Part shown: positions 8,222 to 15,180 of the stretch, one piece after another
Layout of the letters: each line of letters opens with the position of its first letter
Numbering within the stretch: the stretch's first letter is position 1
DNA from: an uncultured Collinsella sp.
GTDB lineage: Bacteria > Actinomycetota > Coriobacteriia > Coriobacteriales > Coriobacteriaceae
DNA length: 64,000 nt
Reading direction: 5' to 3'
Assembly (NCBI GenBank): GCA_905213265.1
Contig: CAJMHR010000003.1
Span: 11,044 to 75,043 of the forward strand
The notes under the pieces: model-generated
What the model saw: the letters and a program-made list of their open reading frames with translations, nothing else
What the model was told of the DNA's origin: nothing
The model's database searches: none
Program-made: the position numbers and the translations under genes

Positions 8222-9130
8222 CTAAAGAAGCTGGTTAACGCGCGCCTGAACTGCGTCATACAAAGAACCGAGGCGACGCTTGCGCTCCTCGCCGTTGCCG
8301 TAGTCGCCGCGAATGACCGCTCTGGCGAGCGCATCGATGTCGGCACCTCCGGTCGCGCTGCCGTCAGCGCCAAGAATCTCGTTGACGCGTGCCTGTACGG
8401 CGTTGTAGTTGGAGCCGAGCGCGGCCTTGCGGGCGTCTCCGTTGCCGTACTTTCCCGCGATCACGTCACGGGCCATCTGGTCGATGTCAACCGAGGGCGA
8501 GGAGGACGAGCCGCCGATGATGCGGTTGACCTCAGCCTGAACCTCATCGTAGCGGCTGCCCAGCGCGGCCTTGCGGGCGTCTCCGTTGCCGAACTCGCCG
8601 GCGATTACGCGCTTGGCAAGCTCGGTGACGCTGCCGGACGGCGAGGAGCCGCTGGACGGAGCCGAAGCCGAGCTTCCGCCCGTGATGCGCGCCTTCAGGG
8701 CGGCCCACTTACCTGCGTCGACGTAGGGAGCGGGGCAGCGCTTGCCGGTCACGTCATAGTGGCGGATCACGCGGGTGATGCCGTAGGTCGCCCGAAGATA
8801 CTCGTAGATCTGCGCGAGCGCGTTAATCTGGGCGTCGGTGAAATCCTCGCCAGCGCTCACCACCTCGACGGAGACGGTGCGCTGGTTCTGCGGGAAGTTG
8901 CCGACGGCCCACGCCGTGTCCTCGAAGCGCACGGACTGGCGGATGGTGCCGTCCTTGTCCACGAACAAGTGGGCGGACGCGTTCGCGCCCGCGCGGGAGA
9001 AGTACACGAGGTTGTTGTGCGCGCTCGCGGAGGTAGCGGTGTAGTGCACCGCCATTCCGTCAATCGCGTTACCACCGCGCCCCTTGGTGTAGTTTGAGGC
9101 GTGGCACTGGATGAACTCAGCGATGTTCAT
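8222..9130 (-). CDS. Endolysin: N-acetylmuramoyl-L-alanine amidase with three Cpl-7-type wall-binding repeats
   Basis: 302 aa. Residues 1-165 form an Amidase_2 domain with the zinc histidines in MAVHYTATS and VIRHYDVTGKRCPAP. Three tandem CW_7 repeats follow (about 180-218, 222-260, 263-302), each with the pattern A-x-x-VI-x-G-x-(F/Y)GNG and ending LGS-x-Y-(D/N)-x-VQA-x-VN. It cuts peptidoglycan at the end of the lytic cycle. The start at 9130 follows GGAGG, which lies inside the end of the preceding small gene. It is the last leftward phage gene before attL. Confidence 0.95.
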   Translation of the reverse strand: MNIAEFIQCHASNYTKGRGGNAIDGMAVHYTATSASAHNNLVYFSRAGANASAHLFVDKDGTIRQSVRFEDTAWAVGNFPQNQRTVSVEVVSAGEDFTDAQINALAQIYEYLRATYGITRVIRHYDVTGKRCPAPYVDAGKWAALKARITGGSSASAPSSGSSPSGSVTELAKRVIAGEFGNGDARKAALGSRYDEVQAEVNRIIGGSSSSPSVDIDQMARDVIAGKYGNGDARKAALGSNYNAVQARVNEILGADGSATGGADIDALARAVIRGDYGNGEERKRRLGSLYDAVQARVNQLL

Positions 9131-9132
9131 TG

Positions 9133-9222
9133 TTAGACCTCCTCAGGGTCGAAATCGTCGGGAGCGCCCTCGGCGCCCTCCTCGATGGCATCAAGCTGCT
9201 CGTCGGTCGGCTTGCCTTCCAT
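9133..9222 (-). CDS. 29-aa acidic protein between the C39 peptidase and the endolysin
   Basis: The protein starts MEGKPTDEQLDAIEEG and ends in DFDPEEV. An AAGGGAG site precedes the ATG at 9222, and its last codons include the endolysin ribosome site, so the two genes are probably translationally coupled. No family recognised; it is too short to assign a role. Confidence 0.55.
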   Translation of the reverse strand: MEGKPTDEQLDAIEEGAEGAPDDFDPEEV

Positions 9223-9235
9223 TTCCGTCTCCCTT

Positions 9236-9835
9236 CTAAACAGAACGTCCGATTGAGATGAAGTAGTCCCATGCAACGGCGTTGAACTCGTCGCAGGTAA
9301 GCGAAACGGGTTTCGCCTCGCACGGGTCGTGGATGGTTATGCGGTCATGAAGGTTCTCCGTTATGAGCACGACGTGGCCTCCGTACTCGCGCCCTCCCTC
9401 GTGGAGCGCGCCCTCCATGGTTCCGAACACCAGACGCCCGGCGGCGGACTCCTCAAGCGCCCGCGATCTGTCCTCGTAGAGAACCGTGTAGTCGAGCTTC
9501 GGGTCTTGCTGCGCCATCCACTCGCAGAAGCCGGGCATGTAGTTCTGCCCGTCCTGAACGTAGTCGTTGCCCACGAGGTTGAGCAGCATGGGCGGCGTGC
9601 ACGTCTCGCCAGAAAGCCTCTCCCAAGCCATGGCCGCGCACGTGAGACCGCAGCCGGACGTGGCGAGGTCTGCGCCGGCGTAGGGCAGCCCGCCCCACCG
9701 CTCGTCCGTCTGCATGTAGAGCGGGACTTGCGGCTCGGCGGGTGTGTCGTACACGACGGGGAGCTGCTCCGGCTCCTCCTCGACGGGCTGCGGCTGAGTC
9801 CATACCACGAGCGCGCCGAAGAGGAACAGGGCCAC
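9236..9835 (-). CDS. Membrane-anchored C39-like cysteine peptidase in the lysis cassette
   Basis: 199 aa from the assumed GTG at 9835. A single hydrophobic segment near the N-terminus (VALFLFGALVVWT) precedes a Peptidase_C39_2-type domain. Probable catalytic residues are the Cys in SGCGLTC, the His in YGGHVVLI and the Asp in TIHDPCE. The start is uncertain: the same frame stays open far upstream through the holin gene, no ATG is available, and the only good purine-rich site (GGAGGTGGAGGAGG) sits about 35 bases earlier. The protein could be exported to attack wall or toxin peptides; substrate unknown. Confidence 0.7.
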   Translation of the reverse strand: MALFLFGALVVWTQPQPVEEEPEQLPVVYDTPAEPQVPLYMQTDERWGGLPYAGADLATSGCGLTCAAMAWERLSGETCTPPMLLNLVGNDYVQDGQNYMPGFCEWMAQQDPKLDYTVLYEDRSRALEESAAGRLVFGTMEGALHEGGREYGGHVVLITENLHDRITIHDPCEAKPVSLTCDEFNAVAWDYFISIGRSV

Positions 9836-9846
9836 GAGAAGGAGCG

Positions 9847-10080
9847 CTACTGCTGCTTGGAGAGCGGGCTTGTGCCCTCCTCCACCTCCGGCACGCCAAC
9901 GATGCTCGTGAGCACCGACGCGACCGCAGCCGTGGCCGCGAGCGCCGCGATCTGCGGCCAGTCCAGCGCGGTAATGGAGACCACGGTCGTTCCCATGGCG
10001 GCGAGCGCCGTCTGGGCTGCGGTCTTGACGGCGCGGACGCCCGCCGCGACGAACCACTTCTTGATTCCGTCCTTGGTCAT
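9847..10080 (-). CDS. Phage holin (r1t-like)
   Basis: 77 aa with two hydrophobic stretches (about 17-40 and 42-62), a charged N-terminus (MTKDGIKKW) and an acidic, polar tail. The pattern VKTAAQTALAAMGTT resembles r1t-type holins. It would form the membrane hole that releases the endolysin encoded downstream. AAAGGGG precedes the ATG. Confidence 0.8.
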   Translation of the reverse strand: MTKDGIKKWFVAAGVRAVKTAAQTALAAMGTTVVSITALDWPQIAALAATAAVASVLTSIVGVPEVEEGTSPLSKQQ

Positions 10081-10094
10081 GGTTGAACCCCTTT

Positions 10095-10625
10095 CTAACC
10101 TTCATCGCCCGCTCCCTTGCGTCGGACGACGATTGCGTGAACCTCGTCAATCTGCTTGGCCATGTGGGATGTCGTCTGGTCGATGCGCTGGGCAGTTGCC
10201 TCGGTGTGCTCCAAGCGCCCGCCCATCTCGTGGCTGCGCTCCTTGGAGTCACCGACCTGTGTGGACAGGACTTCGAGAATCCGCGTCTGTGTCTGCTGCC
10301 CTGTTGAAAGCGCCTCTATGACTCGCGTCTGCTCGTTTTGAGCGGCCACCTGCTGCTGGGTGGTCTTGATGCGCTCGCGCTCGCGTGAGTCGAGGGCCTT
10401 GTCCGCCGTCTCCTGCACCTCGATGCGGTAGCGCTCGATCTCAAGCTTCTTCTCCTCGATGGCGCGCTCGTTCTCAAGCTGCTTCTCCTTGAGGGCGCGG
10501 CGCTGGGGCATTCCCCACTTGACGACCACGAAGCAGATAGCCGCAACGGTGAAGGCGAGGAGGGCGGCAAGCGGCTCGGCTATGGCGGCGGCCTCGAACC
10601 CTCCCGCTAGGGCATCCCCGCTCAT
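10095..10625 (-). CDS. Membrane protein with long coiled coil, lysis-region
   Basis: 176 aa: one transmembrane segment (about 15-37), then a long charged helix rich in E, K, R and Q (about 45-125) and a polar C-terminus. No enzyme motif. It lies directly upstream of the holin and overlaps the next gene by 4 bases. It could be a second holin component or spanin-like structural helper; the function is not recognisable from sequence. Confidence 0.7.
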   Translation of the reverse strand: MSGDALAGGFEAAAIAEPLAALLAFTVAAICFVVVKWGMPQRRALKEKQLENERAIEEKKLEIERYRIEVQETADKALDSRERERIKTTQQQVAAQNEQTRVIEALSTGQQTQTRILEVLSTQVGDSKERSHEMGGRLEHTEATAQRIDQTTSHMAKQIDEVHAIVVRRKGAGDEG

Positions 10626-10840
10626 GCCTCCTCCGGCACATAAGCCGAGGGGGCCGTCTCAAGCTCGGCCTCGCAGGCGTTGATCTTGGCGCGAAGCTCC
10701 TCGCGCTGAGCCTTGACCGGCTCCCATTCCTCATCTGGCATAACGCCGTCAGCGTGCTTGAGGGCCTTGTAGTCGCTCTGCACGAGAAGCTGCTTGTAAC
10801 CGTTGATCTCGGCCTCGATGGCCTCTCTGGTTCGCTCCAT
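10622..10840 (-). CDS. 72-aa helical phage protein
   Basis: Predicted to be mostly helix (EAIEAEINGYKQLL, EELRAKINACEAELE) with a short acidic tail. The start at 10840 has AAAGGAG upstream, and that site lies inside the loop of a 6-bp hairpin (10842-10865). It overlaps the following gene by 4 bases. No family recognised. Confidence 0.7.
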   Translation of the reverse strand: MERTREAIEAEINGYKQLLVQSDYKALKHADGVMPDEEWEPVKAQREELRAKINACEAELETAPSAYVPEEA

Positions 10841-10841
10841 G

Positions 10842-10865
10842 GCGCACTCCTTTCATAGGGTGCGC
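10842..10865 (-). promoter_or_regulatory. Hairpin presenting the ribosome site of the 72-aa gene
   Basis: GCGCAC (10842-10847) pairs with GTGCGC (10860-10865). The loop holds the minus-strand AAAGGAG. Immediately upstream lies one copy of the recurrent TCTCACGCCGCCC motif (10871-10890). Confidence 0.45.
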
Positions 10866-10870
10866 ACATC

Positions 10871-10890
10871 GTATGGGCGGCGTGAGATTA
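10871..10890 (-). repeat. Recurrent phage intergenic motif, copy 1
   Basis: The minus strand reads TAATCTCACGCCGCCCATAC. Related copies lie at 27557-27576, 29532-29551, 33752-33773 and 34647-34668, most of them just upstream of a ribosome site. Confidence 0.6.
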
Positions 10891-10916
10891 CGCGGCGGCC
10901 TTGAGCCTAGTCAGGG

Positions 10917-12056
10917 TCAGGATTTCCGCTCCGGGGGGGGGTATTCATTGCCGAACAGCTCCTTGTAGAGCCTGTCCATGCTGAGGACGGTTTCGTGCGC
11001 GTCGAGCCTGAGCATGCCGCCGCGCCAGCTCTGGTATGACTGGTTTATCTGTCTCAGCGTTATCTCGCCACGGTCTAGCATGCGGCGCATCGCCTTGAGC
11101 TTGCGGCGCTCGCGGGTTATGGCCTCGCGGCTCGGGCGCACGACGACCTTGCCCGTGGGGCCGTAGTAGAACCGCTTCTTGAGGAACCTGAAGCCGCGCG
11201 ATAGCTTGACGATACGCGTCTTCTTCTTGTTGATTGTGATGCCGAGGTCATCGCACAGTATCTCGATGCAGGCCAAGACCAGCTTGAGCTTGTCCTTGCT
11301 CATGTCGATGTAGTAGGAATCGTCCATGTAGCGGCCCGTCGCCTCAAGCCCCGCCATCTCCTCCGCCCAGTGGTCGATGGGGTTCGGGAGCGCAACCGCG
11401 AGTATCTGGTTCGGCTCGCTTCCGAGGCCGAGGCCCACGTCGCCGCATGCGTCTATGAGGCTGTTTGTCAGCGCCACGAGACGTTCGTCATCGAGGGCCT
11501 TCATCACGAGCCGCTTGGCCGCGTCGTGGTCGATGCGCGCGAAGTAGTCGCTGAAGTCCACGAGCAGCACGTAGCCATCGGTTCCGTGCCGCCGGTAGTG
11601 GCGCGCGAGCTGGTTCTTGAGCCGCGCTATAGCGTAGTCGACGCCCCTGCCCTTCATGTTGGCGGAGTTGCCGGCGGTGAGCGTCGGCATGATCGCGGGG
11701 ACGAGCGCGTTCTGGCTCAGCGACTTGTGTACGACCCGCTCGCTGAAGTGCACGGACGATATGTGCCGCAGCTTGCCGCGCTCAATGAGGTCGAACTCGT
11801 GGAAGCCGCGCCGGATGTCCTCGCCGTTCAGCAGGTCTTGGCGTGCCTTGTAGACGTTGCCCAGAACGTGGAGGCAGTAGCCCTGAACGGACGCCTTCCA
11901 CGACACACCGCGCCTCGACTTCATGGCGGCGTCGTAGAGCGCGTCCATGTCGGCGATACGCTCAAGCGTGAGGCCGTCTATTCTCTCGGCCCTGTTGCGG
12001 GCGCGCTTTTCCTCGCGCCTAGCCCTGCGGGCAGCGCGCCTGTCGTCTGAGTTCAT
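10917..12056 (-). CDS. DGR reverse transcriptase
   Basis: 379 aa from the ATG at 12056 (a GTG at 12065 is possible; a stop lies three codons before it). Polymerase motifs are LLVDFSDYFARIDH (motif A), GLGSEPNQILAVALP (the group-specific region before the catalytic loop) and YMDD at 243-246. Then comes the ITINKKKT region. No maturase, RNase H or integrase domain is present. With the neighbouring Avd-like gene, TR and VR it forms a diversity-generating retroelement, copying TR RNA with adenine-directed errors. The 3' end carries a run of nine C (10933-10941) encoding Pro codons shortly before the stop. Confidence 0.93.
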   Translation of the reverse strand: MNSDDRRAARRARREEKRARNRAERIDGLTLERIADMDALYDAAMKSRRGVSWKASVQGYCLHVLGNVYKARQDLLNGEDIRRGFHEFDLIERGKLRHISSVHFSERVVHKSLSQNALVPAIMPTLTAGNSANMKGRGVDYAIARLKNQLARHYRRHGTDGYVLLVDFSDYFARIDHDAAKRLVMKALDDERLVALTNSLIDACGDVGLGLGSEPNQILAVALPNPIDHWAEEMAGLEATGRYMDDSYYIDMSKDKLKLVLACIEILCDDLGITINKKKTRIVKLSRGFRFLKKRFYYGPTGKVVVRPSREAITRERRKLKAMRRMLDRGEITLRQINQSYQSWRGGMLRLDAHETVLSMDRLYKELFGNEYPPPERKS

Positions 12057-12414
12057 GGAGGGCACCCCGCACGGCTAGCAGTGGCGCTCGAACAGCCGCT
12101 TTGCGGGGAGGCCATGAAACCGGGCTGAGCGCCGGAGCGCCCGGCCATGCAAGAAGCGTCCGGCTCCCCGCGCGGGGTGCATATTTACGGCGCTGAGGCC
12201 GATGGTCGCGCCTTCCTTCCTCTTTGCGCTCGGCTTTCGGCTCTCGCTTACTCGGTCTGGCATTGAAAGGGAATCCGGGGCGGGGCCGCACCCACGTGTT
12301 GCGAGGGGAGTTGTTGTTGGCGTTGCCGTTGTTGTTGCAATAGCAGACGTTGGACGCCGACCCACCCACGACGGAGCGAAGCCACCAATTGACGCGAATA
12401 ACAAAGCGCAACCG
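12057..12414 (-). ncRNA. DGR template RNA region (TR plus spacer to the RT gene)
   Basis: There is no gene between the Avd stop and the RT start. The first part (12270-12399) is the template repeat. The remainder (12057-12269) is a GC-rich spacer with self-complementary blocks such as CCCCGCGCGGGG and CCGGGC..GCCCGG. In studied DGRs the TR and its downstream spacer form the structured RNA that primes and templates cDNA synthesis, so I annotate the region as functional RNA. Its exact ends are not visible. Confidence 0.75.
12270..12399 (-). repeat. DGR template repeat (TR)
   Basis: 130 bases aligning without gaps to 13028-13157. The differences occur only at TR adenines (sense strand): 14 of 24 A changed, 0 of 106 other bases. 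The sense strand is rich in AAC codons placed where the target protein varies. Its 3' part contains the GC-only block GCGGCCCCGCCCCGG, shared with VR. Confidence 0.96.
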
Positions 12415-12912
12415 CTACGCATTATAGCCGCCCGGCTGTTCGAGCACCACGGCCTCTAGGCGCTCGGCCTCGGCCCTCGCGGCGGCAAGCCTGTCCTCCG
12501 CCGACTCCCTGCCGATTATGCGCGTGTACTTGCGCTTTTTGGAGACCTTGTCCGCCTCGTCGCGGATCATTCCGGAGATGCGCTCAAGCTCGCTCGCGGT
12601 GGTGCACTTCATGGCGATGAGGCACTGGAGGTCCTGCTCAAGCTGGTCGCAGTCGGCCAGAGCGAGGCCGAGGTAGCGCTTTCGCTCAAGGACGTTGTAC
12701 GAGTTGCTCGGGTAGAAGCGGTTGGCCCTGTTGACGTTGTAGACGAGCGAGCGGGCGGTCTCCGCGATCGGAGCGCCCAGTATGAGCCGCTTGCGCTTGG
12801 GGACTACGCTCTCGCGCATCACGAGGGAAAGAACCTCGATACGGATGTCCACGGCGAGGCTCAAGTAGTCGGAATCGGCCTCTTTCCTGTTTCGCTCGAA
12901 TACTTGGCTCAT
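12415..12912 (-). CDS. avd: DGR accessory variability determinant (Avd-like)
   Basis: 165 aa, small, basic and largely helical, as expected for the four-helix-bundle Avd proteins that form a barrel and bind RT and template RNA. The N-terminus MSQVFERNRKEADSDYLS fits a start at 12912, preceded by GGAGG; the longer open frame upstream overlaps the target gene. It lies between VR and TR in the usual DGR order. Sequence similarity in this family is weak, so position carries much of the call. Confidence 0.8.
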   Translation of the reverse strand: MSQVFERNRKEADSDYLSLAVDIRIEVLSLVMRESVVPKRKRLILGAPIAETARSLVYNVNRANRFYPSNSYNVLERKRYLGLALADCDQLEQDLQCLIAMKCTTASELERISGMIRDEADKVSKKRKYTRIIGRESAEDRLAAARAEAERLEAVVLEQPGGYNA

Positions 12913-12929
12913 TTCGCCTCCAAAAATCG

Positions 12930-12944
12930 GCCCGCTTCGCGGGC
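12930..12944 (-). promoter_or_regulatory. Small hairpin before the avd ribosome site
   Basis: GCCCGC (12930-12935) pairs with GCGGGC (12939-12944) around a 3-base loop, 18 bases from the avd start. It follows the target-gene terminator and may shield the 5' end of the avd-TR-RT transcript. Confidence 0.4.
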
Positions 12945-12949
12945 ATATA

Positions 12950-12987
12950 AAAACAAAAGCAAAGGGCGACCGCGCAAGGCGGTCGCC
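12950..12987 (-). terminator. Terminator after the DGR target gene
   Basis: GGCGACCGC / GCGGTCGCC (12965-12987) with a 5-base loop, followed on the minus strand by a T-rich tract (CCCTTTGCTTTTGTTTTT). It separates high-level tail transcription from avd-TR-RT. Confidence 0.8.
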
Positions 12988-13004
12988 GTAAGTATAGCTA
13001 TGGT

Positions 13005-13024
13005 TCAGCTGAAGTCTCAGCTGA
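13005..13024 (-). repeat. DGR post-VR hairpin (8-bp stem, 4-base loop)
   Basis: TCAGCTGA (13005-13012) and TCAGCTGA (13017-13024) are self-complementary and separated by 4 bases. The structure begins 3 bases past the end of VR and overlaps the target stop codon. In Bordetella phage BPP-1 a hairpin of the same geometry just downstream of VR promotes homing. Confidence 0.82.
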
Positions 13025-13892
13025 GGAGGAAGCCGGGGCGGGGCCGCACCCACGTGTAGCGAGGGGAGTCGCTGGCGGCGCCGCCGTTGCCGTGGCAAGA
13101 GCAGACGTTGGACGCCGACCCACCCACGACGGAGCGAAGCCACCAATAGACGCGAACTTTCGCGCGGTCCTTGGTCTGGCGGAAGATGGGAAGCTGGCAG
13201 CTCTCGCCCACGGAGTAGCCCTTGGTTCCCCACACGGGGCAGCCGTAGACCTCCATCTCGTTGAGCGACCAGACCTTGCCGAGGTTGGCCCAAGACCAGC
13301 CCGTGGACTCCTCGACGTTGCCGCTCGCGCTGTAGCGCTCCTCAAGCAGGCACCGGCGGTCGATGATGCGGTTGCGGAGCGCCTGCGGGAGCTTCGGGAA
13401 AAGCCACTCGGTCTCCCACTTGTGCAGGTTGCTGTTGAGGTACGGGTGCTTCTCCTCCGCCGTGCCCTGATTGCTCTCGGTGTCTCCCCAGTATAGGTAC
13501 TGCCCGTCCGTCGTCTGCCAGTCCGGGTCGGTGATTGCGATGGGATCGAACAGGCACACGAGGTGATGCTGGGTGAGCTGCGTGTCCATGGCGTTGAGGT
13601 AGGTGTCCATGCCCGCGATGCGCGCCGTGAGGTTGTTGCTCTCGACGGGAACGGTGAAGTAGTCGCCGATGCGCAGGTTGCCGAAGCCAGAGTCGCACAG
13701 CCCGCCGAGGTACGCGTAGAGGTCGGACTGCCCGGAGAACAGCGAGTTGAGGTTGCGGCCCGCGTAGATGCCGTTGAACTCCTTGCGGTTGGTCTCAGCG
13801 TCAGCCGACGCCTGCGTTGCGGCGTCTCGCGCTACTTGGTCGATGATCGTGTAGTTGGTGCCCTTCACGTTCATTGTCTTTGCGTCTGCCAT
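13017..13892 (-). CDS. DGR-diversified tail-tip / receptor-binding protein
   Basis: 291 aa. Residues 1-60 form a short helical base (MADAKTMNVKGTNYT...). The rest is a C-type-lectin-like domain of the kind seen in DUF6273 proteins: SWANLGKVWSLNEMEVYG, YWWLRSV, and the end VRPRPGF. The variable repeat covers residues 246-289 and runs almost to the stop. Compared with TR, changed residues include 246, 249, 265, 267, 268, 271, 273, 274, 275 and 279. The ATG at 13892 has AGGAAGGA upstream. It follows the baseplate fibre gene, so it probably forms the receptor-contacting tip. Confidence 0.93.
   Translation of the reverse strand: MADAKTMNVKGTNYTIIDQVARDAATQASADAETNRKEFNGIYAGRNLNSLFSGQSDLYAYLGGLCDSGFGNLRIGDYFTVPVESNNLTARIAGMDTYLNAMDTQLTQHHLVCLFDPIAITDPDWQTTDGQYLYWGDTESNQGTAEEKHPYLNSNLHKWETEWLFPKLPQALRNRIIDRRCLLEERYSASGNVEESTGWSWANLGKVWSLNEMEVYGCPVWGTKGYSVGESCQLPIFRQTKDRAKVRVYWWLRSVVGGSASNVCSCHGNGGAASDSPRYTWVRPRPGFLLS
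13028..13157 (-). repeat. DGR variable repeat (VR)
   Basis: 130 bases matching TR (offset 758) except at 13032, 13058, 13070, 13072, 13075, 13076, 13081, 13082, 13090, 13091, 13094, 13099, 13148 and 13157. TR has a sense-strand adenine at each of these. The GC-only block at 13033-13047 corresponds to the initiation-of-mutagenic-homing site. Confidence 0.96.
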
Positions 13893-13905
13893 TGCGGTTT
13901 CCTTC

Positions 13906-14799
13906 CTATGCGAGGGTGATGGTCGTGCCGCTTGCCGAGCACGTCTGTCCGAATGTGAGGGTGCTGCCCTCGACCGTGACCTTCGATGCCGGGCAGTAGA
14001 TCGTGCCGTCCATGTAGAAGAAGTCGTCGGTTGCGTCGGCGAGCATCGAGCCAAGCGTGTCGATCTGCCCGCGCATCTCTGCAACGTCCTCGTCTCCGAC
14101 CACGCTCGATTGCAGGTTGTCCGCGACGCTGCGGGCGTAGGCGGCTGCGGTGTTGGCGTTCGATGCCGCGCCGTTCGCGGAGTTGATGCCGTTCTGAAGC
14201 TGCGTCTTGAGGCTCTGGTACTCGCTGACGCGCTGCTCCTCGGCCTCTACGCGCGCGGTCTCCTGCTCGACGCGGGTGTTCTCTGCGTTCTGGCGGGCCG
14301 TCTCGTTGCTCTTGCGGGTGTTTTCCGCGCTCACGCGCGCGGCCTCCTGCTTCTCCGCCTGCTTCTCGTAGGCGTCCCACTTCTCGTAGAGCTTGGTGAG
14401 CATGTCGTCGTAGAACCCGGCGGCCTCCTCCGGGTCGGAGGTGTCCACCGCAGGGAGCACGCGAAGCTCGAAGCCCTCGGTAGACTCGGCCTTGGTCGAG
14501 CCGCTGTAGAGCACGAAGTGCGCGAGCCTCGCGAGGCCCGGCGAGGACACAGCCTGAGACGGCAGCGTGCAGCTGACCGTGCTGCCGGAGACTGACGCAG
14601 TGCAGCGCGCCCACGTGCCGTCGGCCTTGAGGATGTCGAGGCGCGCCGTCATGTTGCTCGGCGTGTAGGCCGCTCCGTCGTTCATCAGCTGCGCCTTGAT
14701 GGTCTGCGTTGAGACGTCCCCCTCGCGCACCACGACGCGGGGCGGGACTAGCGCCGTGGTCTTGTTTACCTCAAGGATTATGTTGTGGGTTACGGCCAT
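13906..14799 (-). CDS. Baseplate upper-protein-like tail fibre with coiled-coil stalk
   Basis: 297 aa. Residues 1-115 look like the BppU N-terminal domain (LEVNKTTALVPPRVVVREGD, then TARLDILKADG). Residues about 125-215 form a coiled coil made of short repeats (ARVSAENTRKSNETARQNAENTR). A small C-terminal beta domain follows. It would attach the receptor-binding tip to the baseplate. It lies 13 bases before the DGR target gene and is transcribed with it. Confidence 0.8.
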   Translation of the reverse strand: MAVTHNIILEVNKTTALVPPRVVVREGDVSTQTIKAQLMNDGAAYTPSNMTARLDILKADGTWARCTASVSGSTVSCTLPSQAVSSPGLARLAHFVLYSGSTKAESTEGFELRVLPAVDTSDPEEAAGFYDDMLTKLYEKWDAYEKQAEKQEAARVSAENTRKSNETARQNAENTRVEQETARVEAEEQRVSEYQSLKTQLQNGINSANGAASNANTAAAYARSVADNLQSSVVGDEDVAEMRGQIDTLGSMLADATDDFFYMDGTIYCPASKVTVEGSTLTFGQTCSASGTTITLA

Positions 14800-14802
14800 A
14801 CG

Positions 14803-15180
14803 CTACTCGCCCCCATGTTCCATCATCCAGTCGATTGCCATGATCTCCTCACCGCTGAGCACTCCTATAACGTCATCGGGGGTCGCCTTCATGATCTCGA
14901 CATCGCGCTCGACCTCGGACACCTCACCCAGACGGCGAAGGAACTCTTGGTATCCCTCGCACTCAGGCGTTACGGCGAAGTTGACGACGTTTCCGCTGTC
15001 GTCCCTCACCTCCGTACCGTACTCGTGGATAAGCTCGTTTCTGAAGGCCTCGTAGTCGGCGATTGAATCCATGATTGCGCGCATGTTCACGGCGGCCTTG
15101 TATCCGACGAGTGTCCTGCTCTTCATCACCGGCTCTAGCGATTTGGCCATCGCTTCAAGCTGAGCGTTCGTGTATGTCAT
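14803..15180 (-). CDS. Tail-region hypothetical protein
   Basis: 125 aa, mostly helical, acidic in the C-terminal half (SGEEIMAIDWMMEHGGE). The start at 15180 overlaps the stop of the preceding small gene by 3 bases, and 3 bases separate its stop from the fibre gene. Small proteins of this kind (for example DUF1617) are common between tail endopeptidase and baseplate genes, but I cannot assign a family firmly. Confidence 0.7.
   Translation of the reverse strand: MTYTNAQLEAMAKSLEPVMKSRTLVGYKAAVNMRAIMDSIADYEAFRNELIHEYGTEVRDDSGNVVNFAVTPECEGYQEFLRRLGEVSEVERDVEIMKATPDDVIGVLSGEEIMAIDWMMEHGGE

Noticed and set aside
7901..9097. Plus-strand frame crossing attL and the endolysin gene
   Set aside because: It begins in repeats and continues antisense to the amidase domain.
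12019..12411. Open frame over TR encoding WWLRSV..VRPRPGF
   Set aside because: It is the template repeat read as protein. It lacks a start with ribosome site and the rest of the target gene; TR is non-coding in DGRs.
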